Position numbers and translations under genes: made by a program | The notes under the pieces: model-generated | Databases searched by the model: none | What the model was told of the DNA's origin: nothing | Seen by the model: only the letters and a program-made list of their open reading frames with translations | In this document: one piece after another, positions 14,509 to 26,021 of the stretch | How the letters are laid out: the number at the start of each line of letters is the position of its first letter | Numbering within the stretch: position 1 is the first letter of the stretch | NCBI GenBank assembly: GCA_023333565.1 | Contig: JAJKFH010000115.1 | Location: 1,984,001 to 2,048,000, forward strand | DNA: 64,000 bases | Origin: Puffinus mauretanicus | Taxonomy: Eukaryota > Chordata > Aves > Procellariiformes > Procellariidae | Direction: 5' to 3'

Positions 14509-15048
14509 TGTCCTGGTTTCGGCTGGGATAGAGTTAATTTTCTTCCTAGTAGATGGTATACTGCTGTGGTTTGGATTTAGTATGAGAAGAATGTTGATAA
14601 CACACTGATGTTGCTAAGTAATGTTTACACTTGGCGAGGGACTTTTCAGCTTCCCATGCACTGCCAGGTGCACAAGGAGCTGGGAGGGACCATAGCCAGG
14701 ACAGCTCACCCAATTGCCCAACGGGGTATTCCATACCATATGACGTCATGCTCAGTATATAAACTAGGAGGCGTGGTTGAGGAAGTAGTGATCGCTGCTT
14801 GGGGATGGGCTGGGCATCAGTCAGCGGGTGGTGAGGAATTGCATTGTGCATCACTCATTTTCTGCCATTATTATTGTTATTATTATTTTCCTTTCCTTTT
14901 CTGTTCTATTAAACTGGCTTTACCTTAATCCACGAATTTTACTTTTTTTTCCCCCACCCCCGATTCTTTCCCCCATCCCACTGGGGCTAGGGGGGAGTGA
15001 GCAAGTGGCTACATGGTGTTTGGCTGCCTGCCAGGTTAAACCACAATA
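14509..15048 (+). mobile_element. Solo LTR, ERVL-type
   Basis: The element starts TGTCCTGGTTTC and ends near CCACAATA, where the family consensus end is close to CCATGACA. It is flanked by a perfect 5-bp duplication, ATATG, at 14504-14508 and 15049-15053. The body matches the LTRs of the full provirus at 49049-55638: the GTTGATAACACACTGATG block, TGACGTCA at 14741, a TATA-like GTATATAAAC at 14755-14764, an ATT-rich stretch, and the signal ATTAAA at 14908-14913. No internal proviral sequence is present, so it is the product of LTR-LTR recombination. The 5-bp duplication agrees with ERV-L-type integration. Confidence 0.93.
14741..14764 (+). promoter_or_regulatory. LTR promoter core: CRE plus TATA
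   Basis: A full palindromic CRE/ATF site, TGACGTCA (14741-14748), is followed 7 bases later by GTATATAAAC. This is the U3 promoter of the solo LTR. The same arrangement occurs in every complete ERVL-type LTR of the window. Activity is inferred, not shown. Confidence 0.6.
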
Positions 15049-15053
15049 ATATG

Positions 15054-15969
15054 GTAAACACACACAAGGTAAACACATTAGTCAGTCCACCCACCCCCTT
15101 TTTTTTTCTGACCAATTTTATTTAAGATATAAGATATACATGCCTTTATTTCCTGTTCCAGTTCTCCAAAATATCATAACATTAGCGTCTGGTAATATAA
15201 GATGTTTTGCATAGGCACCAGGGATACCTTGCATAATGAGGCAGTGATTTAAAATAAAGTCTGCCAAAATAGCTACAAAAATCACAGAAAATCTCAAAAT
15301 AAGTATTCTCAGGAGAGCAGGAGAGCAATAACTCTGGGAGTTGAAGTTTAAATCTGACAGAGGTCAGAAATAAAACAATTTAGTTATGCCTGATTATCGT
15401 AGGTCTCTTATTACAGCCTACCATGTAAAACATGCCTTATCTTGGCTGTGATCAGGCATGCTATTGAATCCAGAAAGACAGAGCTCTAGAATATTCTGAT
15501 TTTTTGCTGTTGTAAGTCTCATGTCTACAACTGCTCAAAATGCCCTAAATTCACCTTAGAAAAAGCACCATCTGGCTATTACTGGCTGCAAATTACCAGC
15601 TGTAAAATATTACTATATTAAGAATGTCAGCCAAAACAACAGATGACCTTTTGTGCAATAGAAATGCACTGTATAAACCTAGCAAGATTTTCATCCAGAT
15701 TTCAACTTACAAACAAAACTTGCACTAATTTTGCCTTTTCTCAGAAGGGTGTGTTTTCTTCAATACTTTAAGGATAAAATACAAGTCTTTACAGAGAACC
15801 ACCAAAAGATTGATTTTTTCATTTTAAAATAAGGTCTAAAAGATGGGTAAGTCCTTTGCTAGTTCCTTGCACAGAAGGGATTTCTACTTTAATAGCACAG
15901 CACCAGTTATTTTCTGAGGAGGTTTAACTCCCATGTTTACTCATTATCACTGAAATTCAGTGCAGGATT
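15054..15969. other. AT-rich DNA, no gene seen
   Basis: Nothing recognisable apart from a short C/T-rich run at about 15088-15110. Confidence 0.6.
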
Positions 15970-17117
15970 TGTCTTCTATGATAAGGTCACCCGCCTAGTA
16001 GATGAAGGGAAAGCAGTGGATGTAGTTTTTCTGGATTTTAGTAAGGATTTGGATACTGTCCCTTACAGCATCCTTCTGCACAAGTTGTCCAACTGTGGGA
16101 TGAGTGGGTTCATGGTGCGCTGGGTGAAGAACTGGCTGAAGGTCAGAGCTCAAAGGGTTGTAGTGAATGGGGCCACAGCTGGCTGGCAACTGGTCACCAG
16201 CGGTGAAACTAATACTCACTAATACTCACTCAGGGTTCAATTCTAGGGCCAGTTCTGTTCAATATAGTTATCAAGGATCTGGATGCAGGAGTTGAATGCA
16301 CCATTAGCAAGTTTGCTGATGATATCAAACTGGGAGGTGCTGTTGACTCTCTTGAGGGACAGGAGGCCTTGCATTGGGCTATGATTAATGGGATGAAATT
16401 TAACAAGTCCAAATGCCAGATTCCATACCTAGGATGGAGCAACATCAGACATGAGTATAAATTGGGAGAGGAGTGGCTGGAGAGCAGCCCTGCAGAAGGG
16501 ATCTGGGGCTGCTGGTCAACAGCAGGCTCAGTGTGAGTCAGTAGCATGCCCTGGTGAGGCGATTATCCTGCTGTATTCAGTGTCAATGCAGCCCCACCTT
16601 GAGTACTGTGTGCAGTTCTGGGCTCCAGCATTTAAGAAGGATGTGAAGATCCTTGAATGCATCCAGAGGAGAGCAACAAAGCTGATAAAAGGGCTGGAAG
16701 GAATGTCCTACGAAGAGCAGCTGAGGACTTTGGGATTGTCCAGTTTAGAGAAAAGGAGGCTGAGGGGTGACCTCATTGCTCTCTACAGCTTCCTGAGGAG
16801 GGAAAGTGGAGAGGGAGGTGCTGATCTCTTCTCCCTGGTATCCAGTGATAGGACGCGTGGGAATGGTTCAAAGCTGCACCAGGGGAGGTTTAGTCTGGAG
16901 ACCGGGAAGCATTTATTCACCGAGAGGGTGGTCAAACACTGGAACAGGCTTCCTAGAGAGGTGGTCGATGCCCCAAGCCTGTAAGCGTTTAAGAGGCATT
17001 TGGACAATGCCCCTTAACAACATGCTTTAACTTTTGGTCAGCCCTGACTTGGTCAGGTAGTTGGACTAGATGATCACTGTAGGTCCCTTCCAACTGAAAT
17101 ATTCCATTCCATTCCAC
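15970..17117 (+). mobile_element. CR1 LINE, 5'-truncated (CR1-B)
   Basis: Starts in the middle of the reverse transcriptase (FYDKVTRLVDEGKAVDV-type block, about 15972-16030). It runs through the C-terminal block ([10 protein letters not shown], about 16595-16630) to a 3' tail, TTCCAACTGAAATATTCCATTCCATTCC, near 17117. The body has internal losses: the FADD box (near 16311-16325) is followed almost at once by the MKFNKSKCQ block, with the intervening helix shortened, and a foreign insertion sits at about 16206-16228. Frames are 16016-16222 and 16451-16984. The ATTCC-type tail differs from the ATTCTATG tail of CR1-A and CR1-C and suggests another CR1 subfamily. Confidence 0.9.
16204..16230 (+). 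repeat. Templated-looking insertion in CR1-B
   Basis: Where other CR1 copies read AGCGGTGTTCCCCAGGG, this copy has TGAAACTAATACTCAC followed by a repeat of CTAATACTCA. The same 16-mer, TGAAACTAATACTCAC, occurs once more at 17273-17288, just outside the element. This looks like filler DNA copied from nearby during break repair. Confidence 0.6.
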
Positions 17118-18439
17118 CACACATTTGAAGATAGATACTGTATCTTAACTCAGGGCATTTTCTCAATATTCTTTCCTCTATACTATTTTTCTTTTCAGAG
17201 AACTTTAATGGTTCATCCTTCAACAAGGACAGTAAATGCTCTGATTTAATTTTTTTTTAAAGTTTTTTTAAATGAAACTAATACTCACATAAGGGGAAAA
17301 TAGTTTTGGGGGAAGAAAATGTTTTTAACTGATAATCTAGGGGATTTTGGGGCGGAGGGGGTGGAAAGGGGGTGTTGGTTTTTTGGTTTTCTCCATTCCT
17401 CTGTTGAGTACTGCACACAAGTATAGATAAAAAAATTTTGGGGAAAAGTGTTGTAAATACTAATATGATTTCCTATAGCAGGAAGAACTGGTATACATGA
17501 AAGCTTGCTTTCTTCTGGCTATGTTAACTGGTCCAATAGGAGATAAAATCTTTCCCATCAAACTTTGCCACGATATATCCCTTAGACCTTGACAAATACA
17601 GCAATATTAATATAACATAAATGCAAGAAAAAAAACCTGATACTATGCAACAGCTTAGTAGAATAGCAGACATGGAAACTCTTGAAGATTTGTCACAATC
17701 GAGAGGATATGAACAGTTGTTTAGTATGTTTTGACAAAACTTGTACTTTTATCAGGATGTCTATCAACTACGAGATTAATTCTCCCATGTATTGTTCTTC
17801 ATAGGTAGAATATATTGAATGGGTAGAATATATGAAAAATAGTTGAAAAACCAAGATGTTGAATTAATGAACTTGAATGATGAAAAAAAACATGCTAGAC
17901 TGAACATTTCCTTCTCTGTTCCATAAGTGTTAATTAACAATGAATATTAATGAAATATCACAAAGATTATTAATCCAGAGAACTGCTTGGTACTGAGGGC
18001 TTAGAACACACCGAGTAGCCACTCATTAAGTTAACTGCAATAACTGGAAAGGATGCATGCTCTTTGCCCAAGGAAGTGTACAAATGATCTTTTATTCAGA
18101 TTTAAATAAGTACATTCAGAATGTGCTAGGAACATTTGGCTAATTATTATGGTTCAGATAACAAATGGGAATTCATTTTACGCTGTGATAAAACAATTGT
18201 CAGGGTGAGCCCACATTTCGTGCTGGCATTTCTAAACCTGAAATGGTTTAGAAACCTGCATGGCTTTTAGTTCAGATGTAACAACCATGTTCCACCACCT
18301 CATCATCCAAGATATGAAGGAACAGCATTGCAAAGTTTGGACTTCTGCCACTGCATAAGGAGACTACTGTCAATCTTCAGTTACTGCCTAACACTGCACA
18401 TTATCTGAACATAATCAAAAACATAGTAAACAAAGGCAC
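17118..18439. other. AT-rich DNA with a G-rich run, no gene seen
   Basis: Contains a four-tract G-rich motif on the plus strand at 17340-17372 (runs of 4, 4, 5 and 5 G separated by 4-6 bases), a predicted G-quadruplex. Nothing else can be recognised. Confidence 0.6.
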
Positions 18440-21400
18440 ATCCTAGTGAGCATCTAGTCCAGTTTCTGTCTCCAAAATGGACGTACTAATTAGGAAGATC
18501 ACGCAGGTGTGGCCACTTTCTGTCATCCCTTCCATTGCCCCAAACCACCCCAATATTGAGCACTGTTGTAGGGGTAGCAGACGGTATCCTGAACAAAACA
18601 TTTCACAGAACTGTCAATCCAAAATCTCCTTGCTGTTTTATAACTTCCAGTTTTGAGTTTGCCATCATGTAGACATGCTTTATATCATCCTCCCCTGAGT
18701 TAAATTTCCTACATTAATTATCTGCGGAAACTCATCTGCTGCTTTTTTCCCCTCAGTTTTATGAGGTTCTTTTAGACTTCCTTACCATTAGCACACTTTT
18801 TGGCTTACTTCAGAGGTTACTGTGTATCATCTGCAAGCTTGGAAGTTTCACTGTTTATTCTCTTTTCTAGGTCACTACTGAAGTTAAATAAAACCAATCC
18901 CATCACTAACCTGCAGGACTCCACTGCTGTCCCGTTCCCCTGCCCTTACCCTGAAAAGCGATTGCTAAGCCCTACCCTTCCTCTCCTTTAACTGGCTTTC
19001 AGTACAAGAAAGGCCTTCCCCCAAAACCATGTGTCCAGACTTCAAAATACTCTAACCAGGTTCTTTTAGATATTCCATGTGTGGAGGGTATAATGTTTAA
19101 TATCAAATTTACTTACTTGAAGATATTTAATGTTACATAGGGTTTCTGATTTAGCAGAGTGATACAAAATATACTGAAAACACAATACACGTGTAAGCTA
19201 TACTTAGCAAAATATAGCAATTGCAAGGTACAGTTCAATCGAAATACCAGTGCGATTCCCATTACCAGTATTGTCTCTAAAATATGCTTACTGTCACGAC
19301 GCTGGGCATCCTGAGTCACCGGGAAGGAATACGGGAAGGTTGAAACCAGCTCAATACTGTTGCTCTCTTCCAGATACTTTTGCTAGTTTTTATACTCTAT
19401 GTTTGGCTGAGCCACATATTCACTCCCCCCATTCTGGTCTGGCTAACTCAGGGAGACATTTACACGCCAGTTAATCCACTCAACTGTTGTTCATCTAAAA
19501 CAAACGCCAACCTCCTGTCCCTTTTTTTGAGTGAAGATAGAAGTCACCTTCTTTGCATCATTCTCTGGGCTTCATGGGCCCATCACCCTTGCCCATCTCC
19601 ACTGAGCATTCTCCCATCATGGAGGTTTATTCATTGAGTCACATTCCACCCCCGAGGGGTTTAGTCAGTCACACCATGGTAACTGACTTTCTTCTTTATA
19701 TCCACTGGATTCCCTTTATCCACATTCTTGCTACCATGTTCACAGAAGTGTTGCACAGCTCATCAGTGAGGCTGGTCCTCCCTCTACAGAAACCACACTG
19801 ACGCCCAGACAGCATTTATCTGTGTGCTCATATTTGTTATTACAGATTCTGCCATCTTACCAGAGATATACACCAGCCTCATTGCTCTGTAGCTGGCAGG
19901 ATGTCCTCTAGAGCCCTTCTGCAGATAGGATTGCAGTGGCAATATTCCACTCCTCCGGTATAGCGGCTATTTGTAACGTTGGGTTGCAGACCAAGATCAG
20001 CTTCAGTGAATACCATCCTAGCCTTACTTGACGCAACTTGTCCATCAGATCTAATGTAACCCATATATTTACTTCAAATTGAGCTAGCTTCTCTGCTCTG
20101 TCTATTAAAAAGGATGGGTCACTGGGAATCTCTCCAATACCTACAGCAAAGGCCAGTGTAAAGAATTCACCTTACTTCTCTGTTGCACCTCTGGCTCTTT
20201 TGTCATCAAGCAATACTACCAGCTACCTACCTGGTTCCCTGGTTCTGAAATATTAAAAGAACTTCTTCATATCAAGTCAAGTATGGTACTTGCCATATTT
20301 TGTGGTCTTTCCTGTTCTTTTCACTTGGAGATTTCATTCCCACCACTCTTTTTTTTTTTTAATGTTGACCTTTCAGTTTTATTTGTTTGCTGTTTGAACT
20401 TTGACTTACTTGGTCTTCTAATAAAAGCGATTTTTAACAGCCTCCGCACTGCTTGCATTTTCTTGCTCTGCTTCTTTTAGGGGGTGGTGTTTGGTTTTGA
20501 CAATTTTTCTCACTTTCATATAGTTCCAAATCTTAAAATTGAATATGCATGCACCGGATTTGTTTTGCCTGTTGCCTCCTGCTACGATATTAAATCTAAT
20601 TGTACTATGGTAACTACCACAGAGCAGCTCAGAACTGGGTGTTGAGCAGCACTAAATCTAAACCTGAATGGCATGTTTTCTTATTGTTCCGAGTAGTTTG
20701 TCTTGGAAGCAGCCAATTATTGCATCTAAAAATGGAATTGACCTGTATGCAGTAGGTGAAATTTCCCACTATTGCTACCTGTCTTAAAACTGCAATTAGA
20801 CCAATTTTGTTTAACACTGTGTTCATTATCTTTCCTAATTATGGTGTTAACAGTACAATCAATACAATTGTATTATTAGAACTTGGGAATTCTACCCACA
20901 AGGATTCCATAGGACCTCTCTTTTCCTTTAAAACTTGTCCCATTACACTCCACATAATTTTACACACACAGAGCCACTCCTTTCATCCTCCCATCAGTAT
21001 AAACTACTTTGATTCCTGTAAAGTTGTTAACCTGGTAACATCGCATCCCATTTAACTTCCTCCTTCTGAAATGCCTGCTTGCAGGTGTCACTTAATGCCA
21101 TATGTTCTAATTCTCCTATCTTACTTTTCAGAATTTAGGCTGGTATAAAAATACTTCAAAGCTTTTACCACTCACTCCATCACTTAATACTGCATATGCA
21201 AATCAACTGGCATTATAGGTGAACTAATTTACCTCCTTTATTTTTTGTGTGCTGTTTATTTCTCTCGGAATTTTCAGGAGTGCATTAGACATTCTTTACA
21301 TCAGTTTAAACCAGGTGATCTTCTGTGCTTCTAAGCTTCCCCCAATTTCTAAGTTTCAATATTCCTTTGTAACCTTTCTAATGCAGCGCTATCGACCTGA

Positions 21401-21891
21401 TTCCATTATGATTAAGATGTAGACCATCTTTCCTATACTGTTTTCTCTTGTCCAGAAACTTTCCTCAGTTCTTAATGTAACTAAATCTCACCTTTATATC
21501 ATGTGCTTGTCTTTTTATCATTTGCCTCATCCACACATTAAGACTTCAAATCTCTGCCTGGCACTTGGGATAAAACCACGGATAATCCTACGGAGGTTCT
21601 GGACCCTGGTCTCTGCTAAGCAGTCAAGTTAGACTCCTAAACACCTTTCCTACATCTTTGTGATGCCTATGTTGCTGGTACCAATGCAGATCATAATTAC
21701 TTCTGTTCCCCTACATTCCTGAATAGACATCTTTTCATGCCCATTACTTTTGTGCATAACACACAAGTTACCATTGCAGTTCTACTGGATGTCAAAAAAG
21801 CCCATGTACCTATGTATCACTGAATTTCCCCTTACTACGACCTGCTTCTTCCTACTTGTGACCGCCCCTCTGCTGTACCTTCAGTACAAGA
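18440..21891 (-). mobile_element. Ancient, degenerate CR1-type LINE
   Basis: On the minus strand this follows, block by block, the ORF2 of the old amniote CR1/L3-like LINEs rather than the younger avian subfamilies. Recognisable blocks on the plus strand are: the RT FADDT region (TATCATCTGCAAGCTTGGAAGT, about 18825) with the PQG block (CTGCAGGACTCCACTGCTGTC, about 18911); the block upstream of RT (GGATTCCCTTTATCCACATTCTTG at 19707, CCCTCTACAGAAACCACACTGA at 19781); and linker and endonuclease blocks (about 20140-20790, and the CGGAGGTTCTGGACC block at about 21590). No open frame survives. It is interrupted by a candidate LTR (19292-19673) and ends at the LTR of ERVL copy 1. I did not recognise its continuation beyond 27017. 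The lower boundary is approximate; the core from 18780 upward is the secure part. Confidence 0.72.
19292..19673 (-). mobile_element. Candidate solo LTR of another ERV family
   Basis: It interrupts the ancient CR1: CR1 blocks stop at about 19070 and resume at about 19690. Read on the minus strand it starts TGTGACTGACTAAACCCC and ends CGTCGTGACA, that is TG...CA. It has a TATA box (TATAAAA, plus-strand 19387-19393), and an AATAAA lies near its 5' end. No matching target duplication was found, and 19075-19291 is unexplained, so the boundaries are uncertain. It is unrelated in sequence to the ERVL LTRs. Confidence 0.45.
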
Positions 21892-22414
21892 TGTCATGGT
21901 TTAATCTGGCAGGTAGCCAAATACCACGCAGCCGCTCATTCACTCCCCCCCGCCCCCCGCAGTGGGACAGGGAGAGAATGGGAAGGGTAGGAGTGAGGAA
22001 AAACTCGTGGGTTGAGATAAAGACAGTTTAATAGAACAGAAGAGGGAAAATAATAATAATAATAATGATAGAATATACAAAATGAGTGATACACAATGCA
22101 ATTGCTCATCACCCACGCTGACCGATAACCAAGTAGCGATCGGTACTTCCTGGATCATGCCTACTGTTCATATACTGAGCATGACGTCACATGGTATGGA
22201 ATACCCCTTTAGCCAGCTGGGCTGGCTGTCCTGATTATGTTCCCTCCCATCTTGTGTACCTAGCTCAGTCAGTAGGCATGGGAGCTGTCCTTGGACTAGG
22301 AGGGCACTTAGCAACAACTGAAAACATCAGTGTGTTATCAACATTCTCCTCATACTAAATCCAAAACACAGCACTAGGAAGAAATTTAACCCTATCCCAG
22401 CCGAAACCAGGACA
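21892..22414 (-). mobile_element. 3' LTR of ERVL copy 1
   Basis: On the minus strand it runs from TGTCCTGGTTTCGGCTGGGATAG (22414 downward) to AAACCATGACA (ending 21892). ATTAAA lies at 22027-22032 (minus), and an ATT repeat at about 22052-22066. A TGACGTCA site is at 22192-22199. The TATA-like sequence next to it is weakened to a TATATGAACA-type sequence. It abuts internal sequence at 22415 that matches the purine-rich stretch before the 3' LTR of copy 2. Confidence 0.93.
22192..22199 (-). promoter_or_regulatory. CRE in the LTR of copy 1
   Basis: Perfect palindromic TGACGTCA in the same U3 position as in the other LTRs. Confidence 0.55.
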
Positions 22415-22858
22415 GTATCCACCCCTTATTCTATACCATTTACGTTATGCTTAGGTCTCACATTTTTTTTGATACATTTCAATTAATCACCACTATCTTT
22501 CTTTTTATATATACATATATATATATGCACGCACAGATATCATTCCCTTAGTCTATGGACTATCCCTCTAAAATGTCCACTGAGTTCATTTAGTCCACGA
22601 CTTTGGGCTCCATCTGTCATAACAGTCTTTCAGGGCAGAGAGATGGTGTGTGGTGTTGGGCTGTTGCATCCTGAAGCCAGTTCTCATTTCGGTACTGCTG
22701 CGCTCGTCCAGTTCTATCATCGTTGCACTTTGCTCGGTTTCATCAGAGTTAGTTCATTCTTCATTAATCTGGGTGATTTTCACTGCTATACCATTGATAG
22801 CAACCATAGAAATAATGATATACAATATCATATAACAATTGACATAATAAAATTCAGT

Positions 22859-23957
22859 TCATTGGCTATTTTCACCCAAAATCAAATCCCCTTGAGGTAC
22901 ACACCGGACCTGCCCATCCTTTCACATCACCCACCAAGTGCACCCAGGTCCTTAAGCAAAAGCAATCCCATGGGTTTTCCCTTGCCAGAGGCAGGAGTAA
23001 CCCAGACGGTCTTCCCCAGCGTATTTCTTATGTGCACGACAGGGACTTTATCTCCATCTACAGTACGTAAGAGTCTTGATTGGGCAGGGCCAGCTCAATT
23101 AACAGACCCCCTAGTGTTGACTAACCAGGTGGCTTTTGCTAAATGTGTATCCCAATGCTTGAATGTCCCACCACCCATTGCCCTCAGTGTTGTCTTTAGC
23201 AGCCCGTTGTATCGTTCGATTTTCCCAGAGGCTGGTGCATGGTAGGGGATGTGATAGACCCACTCAATGCCAGGTGTCTATGAGGGTGTTTCGGAAGTGA
23301 GTCCCGTTGTCTGACTCAATTCTTTCTGGGGTGCCATGTCGCCACAGGACTTGCTTTTCAAGGCCCAGGATGGTGTTCCGGGCAGTGGCATGGGGCACAG
23401 GATATGTTTCCAGCCATCAGGTGGTTGCTTCCACCATGGTGAGCACATAGCGCTTGCCGTGACGGGTTTGTGGGAGTGTGATATAACCAATCTGCCAGGC
23501 CTCCCCATATTTGTATTTCAACCATCATCCTCCATACCAAAGAGGCCTTACTCGCTTGGCTTGTTTGATTGCAGCGCATGTTTCACATTCGTGGATAACC
23601 TGTGCAATAGTGTCCATGGTTAAGTCCACCCCTCGATCACGAGCCCATCTGTATGTTGCATCTCTTCCTTGATGGCCTGAGGCATCATGGGCCCACCGAG
23701 CTATAAATAATTCACCCTTATGTTGCCAGTCCAGATCCACCTGAGCCACTTCAATCCTAGCAGCCTGGTCCACCTGCTGGTTGTTTTGATGTTCTTCAGT
23801 GGCCCGACTCTTGGGTACGTGAGCATCTACGTGATGTACTTTTACAACCAGATTCTCTACTCGGGCAGCAATATCTTGCCACAATGCGGCAGCCCAGATG
23901 GGTTTACCTCTGCGTTGCCAGTTGTTCTGCTTCCACTGCTGCAATCACCCCCACAGG
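22859..23957 (-). pseudogene. ERVL integrase remnant (copy 1)
   Basis: Integrase part of pol. The N-terminal zinc-binding region, with paired histidines and the HECETC cysteine pair, lies at 23525-23944. The catalytic core follows and the C-terminal domain ends at the TGA at 22859-22861. The first catalytic aspartate is replaced by glycine: the codon at 23486-23488 is GGT, where copy 2 has GAT. Copy 2 keeps the other two acidic residues; I did not check them here. Stops include a private TGA after the WYGG motif (about 23525), a TGA in the core that is shared with copy 2, and a TAA near the C-terminus (about 22950), also shared with copy 2. It cannot encode an active enzyme. Confidence 0.88.
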
Positions 23958-24927
23958 GCATTTGCCACCATCCATGAGTCAGTATAGAGATAAAGTACTG
24001 GCCATTTTTCTCATTCAGCAATGTCCAAGGCCAGCTGGATGGCTTTCACCTCTGCGAACTGGCTCGACTCAACTTCTCCTTCAGCAGTTTCTGCAACTTG
24101 TTGTATAGGACTCCATACAGCAGCTTTCCACCTCCGATGCTTTCCCACAAGGCGACAGGACCCATCAGTGAACAGGGCATATTGCTTCTCATTTTCTGGT
24201 AGTTTATTATACAGTGGGGCCTCTTCAGCACGTGTCACCTCCTCCTCTGAGGATATTCCAAAATCTTTGCCTTCTGGCCAGTTCGTGATCACTTCCAAGA
24301 TTCCTGGGCGACTGGGGTTTCCTATTCGGGCCCGTGTGTGATCAGTGCGACCCACTTACTCCACGTAGCATCGGTGGCATGATGTGTAGAGGGGACCCTC
24401 CCTTTGAACATCCAGCCCAGCACCGGCAGTCGGGGTGCCAGGAGGAGCTGTGCTTCAGTACCAACCACTTCCGAAGCAGCTCGAATCCCTTCATATGCTG
24501 CCAATATCTCCTTCTCAGTTGGAGTGTAGCGGGCCTCGGATCCTCTGTATCCCCGACTCCAGAACCCTAAGGGTCGACCTCGAGTCTCCCCTGGTGCTTT
24601 CTGCCAGAGGCTCCAGGTGGGACCATTCTCCCCGGCTGCGGTGTAGAGCACATTCTTTACATCTTGTCCTGCCCGGACTGGCCCAAGGGCTACTGCATGA
24701 ACTCTCTCCTGTTTAATTTGTTCAAAGGCTTGTTGTTGCTCAGGGCCCCATTTGAAATCGTTCTTCTTCCGAGTCACTTGATAGAGGGGGCTTACAATCA
24801 GGCTGTAATCTGGAATATGCATTCTCCAAAAGCCCACAACACCTAAGAAAGCTTGTATTTCCTTTTTGCTAGTTGGTGGGGACATGGCTGTTATTTTGTT
24901 GATCCATTGGGATCTGACGACATCCAT
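23958..24927 (-). pseudogene. ERVL RT connection and RNase H remnant (copy 1)
   Basis: Continuation of pol: the thumb/connection region (SKKEIQAFLGVVGFWR motif near the start) and RNase H with FTDGS (first Asp), SQFAEVKA (Glu) and LYTDS (second Asp). It is in another frame from the RT segment, as in copy 2. A private one-base frameshift lies near 24330 and a private TGA near 24012. Most of this segment is nearly identical to copy 2 52612-53527. At the boundary to integrase a TGA replaces the expected sense codon in both copies. Confidence 0.9.
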
Positions 24928-25597
24928 CTTGCCATTTTATTCCTAAAAACTGGATGTCTTGTGCAGGTCCCTTGACCTTACTTTGTTTTATGGCAAAACC
25001 AGCCTTCAGAAGAATTTGAATTATTCTCTCCCCTTTCTCAAAAACTTCCTCTGCTGTGCTGCCCCACACGATGATGTCATCAATGTATTGCAGGTGTTCC
25101 AGAGCCTCATCCTGTTCCAGTGTGGTGTGGATCAGTCCATGGCAAATGGTAGGGCTGTGTTTCCACCCCTGGGGCAGTCGGTTCCAGCTGTACTGGACGC
25201 GTCTCCAAGTGAAAGCAAACTGTGGCCTGCACTCTGCCGCCAAAGGGATTGAGAAGAAGGCATTAGCAATGTCAATTGTGGCGTACCACTTGGCTGCATT
25301 TGACTCCAGTTCATATTGAAGTTCTAGCATGTCCGGCACGGCAGCACTCAGTGGTGACGTGACTTCGTTCACGCCACGGTAGTCTACTGTTAGTCTCCAC
25401 TCTCCATTGGACTTTCGCACTGGCCATATGGGACTGTTAAAGGGTGAGCGAGTCCTGCTGATCACTCCTTGGCTCTCCAGTCGACGAATCAGCTCATGGA
25501 TGGGAATCAGGGAGTCTCGGTTGGTGCGATATTGCCGCCGGTGCACTGTTGTGGTAGCGATTGGTACCGGTTGTTCTTCAACCCTCAGCAACCCCAC
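24869..25597 (-). pseudogene. ERVL reverse transcriptase remnant (copy 1)
   Basis: Fingers and palm of RT. Visible motifs are SPIWPVRKSNGEWR, LPQGWKHSPTICHG and the catalytic YIDD (minus strand, 25087-25076). This segment is open for 242 codons without a stop. It starts in a frame offset from the protease and ends with a frame change into the RNase H segment; both offsets are also present in copy 2. The YIDD box and the sequence class match ERV-L-type elements. The enzyme would copy the RNA genome into DNA in an intact virus-like particle. Confidence 0.9.
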
Positions 25598-26021
25598 AAC
25601 AGAAGGGTCCTCTGAGAGACCGGGTAAGGTGGACAGCCTGTTTAATTTCCTCCGTCTCCAGGGCAGCTATACCAAAAGCCCACCGGTCAGCTTTTGGGTC
25701 CTTGAAATACCCTCTCTTGAGGTAGTCTGTGCCAAGGATGCACGGAGCCTCTGGGCCAGTCCCAATGGGGTGCTTCTGCCACTCATTCCCAGTCAGGCTC
25801 ACTTCGGCCTCTAATACAGTTAACTCTTGGGATCCCCCTGTCACTCCAGAAATACAAATGGGTTCTGCCCCTTTATAGCTTGATGGCATCAGGGTACACT
25901 GTGCACCGGTGTCTACGAGAGCCTTATACTCCTGTGGATCTGATGTGCCAGGCCATCGAATCCACACAGTCCAGCAAACCCGGTTGTTCCTTTCCTCCAC
26001 CTGGCCAGAGGCAGGGCCCCT
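25578..26021 (-). pseudogene. ERVL protease (copy 1)
   Basis: Retroviral aspartic protease that would cut Gag and Pol. The active-site block is ALVDTGAQCTLMP, with the Asp codon at 25911-25913 (minus), and a CILGTDYL block closes the fold about 70 residues later. It lies in the same frame as the gag C-terminal part and is separated from it by a single TAG (26022-26024). The frame stays open to 25578, where it overlaps the RT frame. Confidence 0.88.

Noticed and set aside
22643..23245. 200-codon frame on the plus strand
   Set aside because: It is antisense to the integrase and 3' region of ERVL copy 1; similar antisense frames occur in copy 2.
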